A DNA stretch of 64,000 nucleotides, taken from Siphonodentalium dalli. Its lineage: Eukaryota > Mollusca > Scaphopoda > Gadilida > Siphonodentaliidae. The notes under the pieces were generated by a model. It saw nothing but the letters and a program-made list of their open reading frames with translations, did not search any database and was not told the origin of the DNA. The position numbers were made by a program, and so were the translations under genes. The stretch spans positions 127,360,754 through 127,424,753 of the forward strand of contig CP136061.1 in assembly GCA_032622095.1 (NCBI GenBank), written 5' to 3'. Positions within the stretch are counted from its first letter, which is position 1; every line of letters begins with the position of its first letter. Shown here in pieces: positions 56,321 to 64,000 of this stretch.

Positions 56321-57311
56321 CAATGTAATCTAGCAACAAGCGTGTAATAACCGAAATTATGTACTATAGATATTCATGAGTGGATGTTCAGCTGATACTT
56401 CTACAATCTTAACATCCCTAATAATGAATAAATGGGAATCAAGTGGCTACTTGTCAGTGATTATTTTGATATCAAAGGGTTATCTACCAATTGCAGGTCA
56501 GTCTATATTCTAACTCAGAGGAGAAAATTTCAAAATTGTGAGGGCAAACAAAACATCATTTTAGAAGGACTTCCCAATAGAAATGAGACTAATTCCGACA
56601 GCATCATAAATATTAGGATAACAGGGCTCATGGAGGCAGTCTTTTAGTGTTGTTCAGATGGTTGCCTACTAAATGGTATACCATTGCTAAGCAATTAATT
56701 TTAATCCAATTCCGCCAGTATAAGTGATGCAACTCTCACTCTGTTGTTGATGGGGAAGAATCCTGTTAATCTCTCGATCCAAACATTTAGCGCCCCACTG
56801 ACTGGCAAAATCCCAGATTGGCAAACGCTTAAACGTCTGTCGCAAAAACATGCTACACAGCAAAATATAGAATTCAGGCTCAACAAAATCTGCATGGCTA
56901 TGGCAGTGTTTTGACAGGAAAGCAAAAAATAGTTGAAGTGTATGCAATAGAAAATATTATATGATTGGTATGACAATTTAATAAGTCAATCATACAGCCG
57001 GAAGTAGTATATATCCTGACAACAGGAATCCAAAATTAGAGGTCATAAACTATTTCTGGAAGTAGCAACTACAGAGCAGAGAAGAATTCCTCTAATTAAG
57101 AGAGTTATGGAACCCTGAAACCACAACATCACAAGAAGTAAGGTAATGCCCTATTAAATATATTTTGTGCATGGGCAAAATTTGGGACCGATTTTCAATG
57201 TTGATCTGAGTTAAGGGTCATCCCAATGTGCCATTGCGATCGATACCTGGCCACTACGATATGAAATGAGAATTTGTACTAAGCCAGTGCCTCCACCCAT
57301 TCCGATATATA
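56321..57311. other. No confident gene
   Basis: Unique. Minus frame 56687-56947 (RLPIWDFASQWGAKC...) looks protein-like and is preceded by a CCATGCAG acceptor candidate, but no family or donor is convincing. Confidence 0.35.
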
Positions 57312-57525
57312 CAGTAATGCCCTAAATAATCGACTCCTTAACCACAGCAGAATTATTGGTAACTTTTCAGGATTTAGTCGGAAATATGGCTTGTTGCTAT
57401 TCATCGGAAAGCTCCCACTGAGAGCTTTCCGATGAATGGCAACAAGCCATATTTCCGACTAAATCCTAAAAAAATTACTCATAATCCTGCTATGGTTAAG
57501 GAGTCGATTATTTAGGGCATTACTG
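57312..57525. mobile_element. MAR-C palindromic MITE, complete
   Basis: TA flanks. Left ATA|CAGTAATGCCC, right GGGCATTACTG|TATA. Confidence 0.92.
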
Positions 57526-57689
57526 TATATTAAGGAACAGGTATGTGAATGTGATCTCTACAAGCATAGCCAAAGTGGAGGCTCGTGATAACACCTAGAA
57601 ACTTGTAGGGTCGTCAGTACAGACTCCTTCAATCAATTTAAAAAATCTGACTGAATGGATACAGGATAGAGGTACTGAGTGAACTAACA

Positions 57690-57886
57690 TTTCCTTTACT
57701 GAATGAATAAAATTTCCCCCATTCACTTATTATATGGAATGGTCTATTATTCATCAGGATGATCATGAGATATAAGATGATAAGACACAGACAAACAGAT
57801 AATACAAGTGCAGAAGGATTCCTATTCATTGGTGAGAAATGTTCAGATAATATGGTCACATTTCTTGATCTTATCAGCAGAACATT
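57690..57886. mobile_element. PB-B fragment
   Basis: CTTTACTGAATGAATAAAAT, TGGAATGGTCTATTATTCAT, GACACAGACAAACAG, ATGTTCAGATAATATGGTCA; lacks both TTAA ends. Followed by HAT-D 12 bp later. Confidence 0.65.
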
Positions 57887-57897
57887 GGCTAGGGATC

Positions 57898-58217
57898 CAG
57901 GTCTGAGAATAATGTGCATGTCATTTGCAGAATGAGGTCCCCAGAGGGTGAATTTAGTTACGCTATCCCGCATAGCAGGCTAGCACCACTAAATTCACCC
58001 TCCGGGGACCTCATTCTGCTTAGGTCTCATCTTCTCTGGAAAGTTTCTTTGCTATCATATTTCTATAGAAACTTCTTCACAAAGTTGAGGCCTGAGCAGA
58101 TTGAGGTTCCAAGAGGGTGAATTTGGTGATGGTAGCCCGCTGTGTGGGATAGTGTCACTAAATTCACCCTCTGGGGACCTCATTCTGCAAATGTCAGGCA
58201 CACTATATCCAGGCTAG
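57898..58217. mobile_element. HAT-D MITE, internally shortened
   Basis: CAGGTCTGAGAATAATGTGC left, GGCACACTATATCCAGGCTAG right. Middle CTATATCC-TTGGCAG block deleted; both hairpins present. Confidence 0.85.
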
Positions 58218-58261
58218 TTGACAACAGTCGCTCCTGTAAGATACCTCCAAAAAGAATCCAT

Positions 58262-58640
58262 TTCTTAAAGACATATTATGGACTTGTTCGGGCATGAAAC
58301 TGATAAGTTAGTAATCAGGCGCTATGCCAACTGGGCAAATGTAGCATTAAACTAACATCGCCAAAAATCTCAAGCAAATCGACTGTTACACTCAATAGAA
58401 AACATCGTCTGAATTACGCTCAATTATAAATATTTATTTCTCGATTTGCGATGCAACTATCGGCGATAAAATAATGAAAATGATTTCACCATCGAGAGTC
58501 GCTGCATTTAATTAATATATAAGAATGACCGCATGTGTTGTCAATTTGGCTATAATATTTGTAAAAAATAACTACCTTTAGCAAGATTATTCCCCATTTC
58601 TATTTGATCACCCTACCAGAGCGTTCACATCACTTTAATT
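58262..58640 (+). repeat. Repeat J, copy 2
   Basis: About 85-90% identical to 55293-55683 by eye, including TTTAATTAATATATAAGAAT and AGCAAGATTATTCCCC. Confidence 0.8.
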
Positions 58641-58712
58641 TCTGGTATTAAAATTCAATATGGAAATGTCATCACTACAAATAATACAATAGTACATTTA
58701 TGTTTGGAAGTA

Positions 58713-58903
58713 CAGTAATGCTCTAAGTAATCGACTTCTTAACCACAGCAGAATTATGGGTAACTTTTCAGGATTTAGTAGGAAATATGGCTTGTTGCCA
58801 TTCATCGGAAAGCTCTCGGGGAGAGCCATATTTCCGACTAAATCCTGAAAAGTTACCCATAATTCTTCTGTGGTTAAGAAGTCGATTACTTAGAGCATTA
58901 CTG
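58713..58903. mobile_element. MAR-C MITE, shortened centre
   Basis: TA flanks. The right arm begins at GAGAGCCATATTTCCGAC, having lost about 20 bp. Confidence 0.9.
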
Positions 58904-59530
58904 TATATGTCTGGAGTGCAACATTTTATGATGTCACACACACCTGGAAACATGAAAACAGTTTCCTATAAATATACCATGAACATACTGTGGAAATAAC
59001 ACCTGTGAGATACCTAACACACAGAAACAGAAATGATTTGATCATAATGGCTCAATCGTGCATAGAGAATCGGGATTTTATTGCCAGACAACAAAGACAA
59101 ATGATGTAAATTTATCCAAAGGCGGTTGCCAATATTTCACTTCCCAACCAGTGATGCACGCATCAACATTTCCTGGTTGTTTTTAGTGATGCACGCATCA
59201 AAATTTCTAAATTGTTAGACAATCAAATATTTTATGATAGAATCATGATATACCTGACAACAGTTCCTTGTCGATCTATAATAATTCCTTCTCTCAATTC
59301 TAAAGTTTATAGCTAAGCAACTGTAAGATTTGTTGAGTTATGGGCGGATTGCCAATAGATCAATTCCATTCTACTGCAATCGAAAACAGATTCATTCTAA
59401 TCAACCAACAGATATCTATCAACGTATTAAGCAATGATGAATGAGCAAGCCAATGGATTCAGAGCCATGAGAGGCCGAAAGATATCAGGGCAAGTGGAAA
59501 AGAACCTTCAGTAGAGCGTTTTCTCAATGC
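58904..59530. other. No gene seen
   Basis: AGTGATGCACGCATCAA is repeated at about 59151 and 59186; otherwise unique. Confidence 0.4.
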
Positions 59531-59533
59531 TAA

Positions 59534-59600
59534 TATGAGGGTGTCCCCCTCTACCCCCTGAATCCTGAAAACCAGTTAACAGAGAGAGGTGAATCCTGTA
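59534..59600. mobile_element. Element M terminus fragment
   Basis: AGGGTGTCCCCCTCTACCCC, CTGAATCCTGAAAACCAGTT, GTGAATCCTGTA resemble the left end of M; broken by MAR-C at 59601. Confidence 0.55.
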
Positions 59601-59808
59601 CAGTAATGCTCTAAGTAATCGACTTCTTAACCACTTCAGAATTATGGGTAACTTTTCAGGATTTAGTCGGAAATATGGCTTGTTGCCATTCATCGGAAAA
59701 CCCCGAGAGCTTTCAAATGAATGGCAACAAGCCATATTTCCGCTAAATCCTGAAAAGTTACCAATAATTCTGCTGTGGTTAAGAAGTCGATTACTTAGAG
59801 CATTACTG
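59601..59808. mobile_element. MAR-C MITE inserted in element M
   Basis: TA flanks. Centre shortened (GGAAAACCCCGAGAGC). Confidence 0.9.
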
Positions 59809-60771
59809 TACCTCACACTAAAAACTGGTTGGAAAATGAAACTATCATCACAATTTTAACCTATTATGGTCAGATGTTGTATCAGGCATGAAATTTTGGC
59901 CAAAGTTGAGTGATGAAACACACCCCTCCCACCCAATCTCCACACTGCTGCCACGTCCTGGTCTATATATGCCACCACAATGCAAAGCTTTGATGTGAGT
60001 ATACTGTAGCATAGTACTGTAGGTGAAAAAAATTGTAATTGTTATTTGACTGATGATACTCTTGCTTCAATAGAAGAACAAATCTCTACAAAACCACTGC
60101 CTCGAGATTGAAAGCAGATTGCATATCTGACAAACTCCATCAATCCTTCTGGCCTTGGATAAATGAGTTCATTATATATCCATGCGGGCTATCTATCAGG
60201 ACATGGTGAGAATGCATGTGTATATCAGAGTAATTTAAAAGGTTTGAAGGTGGAAAGCAACACCTACAGTGGCCTATCTCATTTAACAGCTTCAATTCCA
60301 ATCTAATGAAGAAGTATCTTCTAAATATAATGAGCATGAGGTTATACATTAGTTGGCTTGATGTGAAGTGGTAAGATATATCAGGGTGAAATGCTCCCTA
60401 CAACCTCCCTTGTTGAATAACATCCACAGGGACAGCAGAGAAAGAAGGGGTATGCAGGGGCTCCACCCCATTGGCTTTGACTGCGTGTTGCTGCCTGTAT
60501 GAATGCATAATTTAGATTTGTAAAAATGATGTTCTCTGGTGTTAACAATTGAGTGCCATGCAAAATTTGGTTTGATGGTTTAATGCCCAAGGTGCTTTCA
60601 TATATTATCAGAGATATCAATGTTTGTAGAAGATGTTCCCTGTACATGAAGATATATACATTCCAAGCATGGCATGGGTTTAATTTCACTTCATATCTAT
60701 TTCCTAAACTTTGCAGATGAGTAATCCTGTCCTTTATATAGAACAGTGCTCTCATCAGAGTATGCTCATCA
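59809..60771. other. No confident gene
   Basis: The 137-codon minus frame 60381-60794 starts near PB-A2 and shows no domain. Confidence 0.4.
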
Positions 60772-61015
60772 GTTGCCAATAGGGCGCCTCGCATATATAA
60801 GAGAATGCATTGGCCTAATAATATCTACCGTGACCTTGTAAGTCAGTGCATTATCTTTTCTTTTTTTTTAACAATAACAATAGTAATTTTATTGAGCCAT
60901 ATACATTCATATACAGTGCATTATCTTATGGGCTCCCAATGGGATACTCACATATATAAGAGAATGCACTGGCACATGGTCTTTAATGCTGCACCAGTAT
61001 AATGAAAGTGCTAAA
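60772..61015. mobile_element. PB-A2 MITE, left end lost
   Basis: Starts within the first cassette (GCGCCTCGCATATATAAGAG), includes an inserted TTCTTTTTTTTTAACAATAA block and ends AATGAAAGTGCTAA. Confidence 0.75.
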
Positions 61016-61951
61016 AAAGCAGATCTCAAACATCTTAGGCCTAGCTCTGCAGATTAAATGGAAATGAATTGTCAGTTTTCTCAAACAAGTGTTCAAATTT
61101 CTTAAAGCGACCCAATGCACTGTTAGTAGTTAATGTGCAATAACTATAAAAGTATATAAAATATGAAGAACATGGAGAAAGAAATAAACTTTGTTCCTAA
61201 GTTCATTATTGATAGTTAAATAATAACCCGATAACAAAATTTTGCATGTTGAAACCGTTGTTATGTAAACAAAACTGTTACAGTGATTTGTCAACAGACA
61301 TCGCTAAATGTGTAGTAAATTCAAATATTTTAGTCTGAATATGATTTTTAGAATATTTTTCAATGCTTAGACTTTTTCCAATTTTTACCGTCAAGTTTTG
61401 ATTCAATTTTCAGTTTTCTTATTGGACCAATTGGACTTTTATTGGTAATTCCACTGTAACAGTAATGTTTACATAACAATGATTTTGACATGTGAAATCT
61501 TGGAGAACTATTAATATTATGAAAATAGGAACAAAGTCAATCTATTTTTTCATGTACATGTTGATGATAGTTGTTTTATAGACTTTTGTGTTATTTTACA
61601 TGGACACACTTCCATGGCATTTAGACCCTTTAAGTGCTAATGACAAATGGTGGCTTACTTAGAATACTAACCAATGTTTATGGCCTGAAAACAATACCTC
61701 ATCTATATAGTCAATAAAAATGAATAACTAATTAGTATATATACATACCTTGTGTTTCACAATTAGAATCCAATTTTTTAGAAAAACTATATTTGTAGAT
61801 GATATGAGGCTGAAATTGATTGTTGTCTATATGTGATTGTGATATATTAGTCCTAACTGAATCTTTTTTATATGGTTCCACATGATATCTGTCACCATGT
61901 AACACAAACAGTCCCAACTGAAACGAGAAAAAAACACCAAGTGAGTAAGTG
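61016..61951. other. No gene seen
   Basis: AT-rich; TGTTATGTAAACAAAACTGTTACAGTG (61258) and ACTGTAACAGTAATGTTTACATAACA (61451) form a long-range inverted repeat, about 200 bp apart. Confidence 0.5.
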
Positions 61952-61959
61952 TGAAAGAA

Positions 61960-62261
61960 CAAGCTTTGAAATAGTGTGTTTGTCATTTGCATAATGATGT
62001 CACCAGAGTGTGAATTTAGTGATGCTACCCTCACACAGCAGGCTAGCATCACCGAATTCATTCTGCTTATGCCTCACCTTCTGGGAAGTATTTATAGCCT
62101 CAAACTAACATTGGTTTTAGTAACTTTTTCCTTTCTGTTCAGTTTCTATATCTCCTAATTTGCAGAAAATAAATTGCATAATCGAGGTGACAAATGGGTG
62201 AAGATCACCAACTTCTGGTAACCTCATTCTGCAAATGACAGACAAACTATTTCAAGGCTCG
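61960..62261. mobile_element. HAT-D MITE, worn copy with TSD
   Basis: TGAAAGAA / TAAAAGAA (61952-61959, 62262-62269). CAAGCTTTGAAATAGTGTGT left, CTATTTCAAGGCTCG right. Confidence 0.87.
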
Positions 62262-62504
62262 TAAAAGAATATGTATTGGAAATCAAAAGAGACTGACTGT
62301 CAGCCTAAATGAATCCAGACTCAATCTACATGTAAATTGATTGGGTTTTGGAAAAAATCATTTCAAATAGGAGATAGATGTCTGATGAAAATTGGTCACT
62401 GATAGAAATACGATCTCTTGACCAATCGATCGCCTTCAGCAAATGGCAATTAATATGTATTTTTAAAATAGTGACAGTTCTTATAAACATGTGTATGCTT
62501 AAAT

Positions 62505-62626
62505 CATCGGAAAACTCTCGGTGAGAGCTTTCCGATGAATGGCAATAAGCCATATTTCCTACTAAATCCTGAAAAGTTAACCATAATTCTGCTGTGGTTA
62601 AGGAGTCAATTATTTAGGCTATTACT
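62505..62626. mobile_element. MAR-C right half plus centre
   Basis: Begins TCATCGGAAAACTCTCGG, crosses the centre and continues through the whole right arm to ATTACTG|TA. Confidence 0.85.
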
Positions 62627-63370
62627 GTACTTATAGTCTAGGCTAATTCTAGTTACCAACAGAGTACTTGATATATAGGGAAATAAACAAAAACAACTTG
62701 ATCTTAGTGGAGGATAAGGGATCATAAGCCAATACTAATTGATTATTTGTAAGTGTTGGCTCAAATCATCATGCTAAAATAACGAACAACTTCTTGATTA
62801 GTATCATCGCTTTGAGGTGGTGGCTTTTCCGACAAATCTATTAGGGAGGTCAGTAACATCAGGAGATTCTGCCAGAGTTACGATTTTGTTTTTGTCCGAT
62901 TCATTCCTAATCCTACTTTGAAGTTGATGACCCTCTTCTGTGTTGCTTATTGGCTTGTACGGATGCACTGTACTACCTGTTGAACCTATTTACCGACAGC
63001 CATGTGTTTAGCTTATGTATCTCTGGCTGCTCTAGATTTACCACTTATTAAAGCAAGAATTTTTTTCGGAAGTCATAGAATCCACAGGTAACTGACTGAT
63101 TACAGGTAGGTTACCTGCGATAGGTTTCTCGTTCAGAGGAATTCTTTGGTGGTTTATACGGTTTACTACACACAGTCTACAGACAGATTTTATAAAATTC
63201 CCACAGACCTGAGCAGACAAGAGTGTATGCTTTTTCTTCATTAAGGGTGCATTTCTATTACTAGGACTACTTTTGAGGAGGAACTAGTTCAGTTTCAACC
63301 CAATATACTCTCACTTATGCTCAATGATTTTGAGTCGCTCCCTGTAATAATCGTTTATAATTAACACTTT
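62627..63370. other. No gene seen
   Basis: Unique; frame 63038-63241 unrecognised. Confidence 0.4.
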
Positions 63371-63580
63371 ACTTAAAGACATATTATGTATGTGAAACTG
63401 ATATGTTAGCATTCAGACTCTATTTCAATTGGAGGAATGTAGCATTTTAGTAACGTCGCCGAAAATTTCAAGCAAATCGACCGTACCACTCCATAGAAAT
63501 CATCGTCTGAACTACCCTCAATTGTAAATATTTACTTCTCGATTCGGGACGCAATTATCTGCGATAAACTAACAAAAAAT
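63371..63580 (+). repeat. Repeat J, copy 3 (3' truncated)
   Basis: Matches the first half of copies 1-2 up to GCGATAAACTAACAAAAA, then is replaced by a HAT-D right terminus. Confidence 0.78.
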
Positions 63581-63585
63581 TTCAA

Positions 63586-63645
63586 CTAAACTCACCCTCT
63601 GGGGACCTCATTCTGCAAATGACAGACACACTATTAGCAGGCTTG
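63586..63645. mobile_element. HAT-D solo right terminus
   Basis: AACTCACCCTCTGGGGACCT...GACAGACACACTATTAGCAGGCTTG; the rest of the element is missing. Confidence 0.8.
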
Positions 63646-64000
63646 TAGATCACTCCTATGATGTATGCATTTGAAACTTAATTTGAGATTAAGTGATGAA
63701 AGGGTTAATATCTTGATGAGTCTCGGAAGGTGTGTACAAAATACCGCGGGGGAATCACTGAATAAAAAACAACATTGATATTGATTTATGTTACAGGTTA
63801 AAACATCAATTACCTGAGAATATCAGTAGTGCAACTGCTTATATAGAGCATATATGCTAATAGATCATGCTAGTCAGAAGCAAACGTCTGGTTATATGAA
63901 TGCTGCATATCAAGTTGTTGCAAAAATCATTGAAATTCTGTACAAATCTTCCTTAGCATCTGGCCTGCGAAACCCATTTGGGAGTCATCTACATTTCAGC
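63646..64000. other. No gene seen
   Basis: Short unique tail; GATGAAAGGGTTAA at about 63696 resembles a lone PB-A2 right terminus. Confidence 0.4.

Noticed and set aside
1-64000. CRISPR-like arrays
   Set aside because: Repeated palindromes are dispersed transposons with TSDs, not regularly spaced identical repeats with unique spacers; the DNA is eukaryotic.

Overview
This is a stretch of animal nuclear DNA: AT-rich, with spliceosomal intron signals and no bacterial-style operons. Exactly one protein-coding segment is recognisable with confidence, a 215-bp internal exon on the minus strand (13639-13853). It encodes the propeptide/metalloprotease junction of an ADAMTS-family secreted protease, a family confined to animals. 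The rest is best read as intron and/or intergenic DNA crowded with short non-autonomous transposons. The repeat mix (piggyBac-like, hAT-like and mariner-like MITEs plus Helitrons with a GC-rich 3' hairpin and CTAG end) fits a marine invertebrate such as a mollusc or invertebrate deuterostome. That is inference; the species cannot be read from this window.

Layout. 0-7.5 kb: a duplicated repeat 'H' fused to a piggyBac-like MITE, one HAT-F copy, degraded HAT-D, and the first MAR-C palindromes. 7.5-14.2 kb: PB-A copies, a 1-kb foldback 'M', HAT-D, MAR-C, then the ADAMTS exon with a half PB-A2 just upstream of its acceptor. 14.7-22 kb: a 295-bp palindrome, HAT-D copies with clean 8-bp duplications, a chimeric piggyBac-like MITE, and PB-A1 copies. 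22-28 kb: the quietest part, mostly unique sequence. 28-36 kb: Helitron-like element with a nested MAR-C, many HAT-D copies, repeat K. 36-45 kb: HAT-F, a 1-kb PB-B foldback with nested hairpins, two Helitrons in opposite orientations, repeat E carrying a PB-A3 insertion. 45-55 kb: K copy 2, MAR-C, HAT-D, PB-A3 copy 2, a foldback with rearranged internal repeats. 55-64 kb: repeat J three times, repeat E, further MAR-C and HAT-D.

Family names (PB-A1/A2/A3/B, MAR-C, HAT-D, HAT-F, HEL-G, E, H, J, K, M, N) are labels made for this annotation. Superfamily assignments rest on visible target-site duplications: TTAA for PB, TA for MAR, 8 bp for HAT, insertion between A and T for HEL. No transposase, reverse transcriptase or Helitron Rep/helicase gene was recognised, so all elements look non-autonomous. 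The most interesting biology is the modular design of the PB-A families, which share one palindromic cassette behind different terminal repeats, and natural empty/filled insertion sites within the same window.
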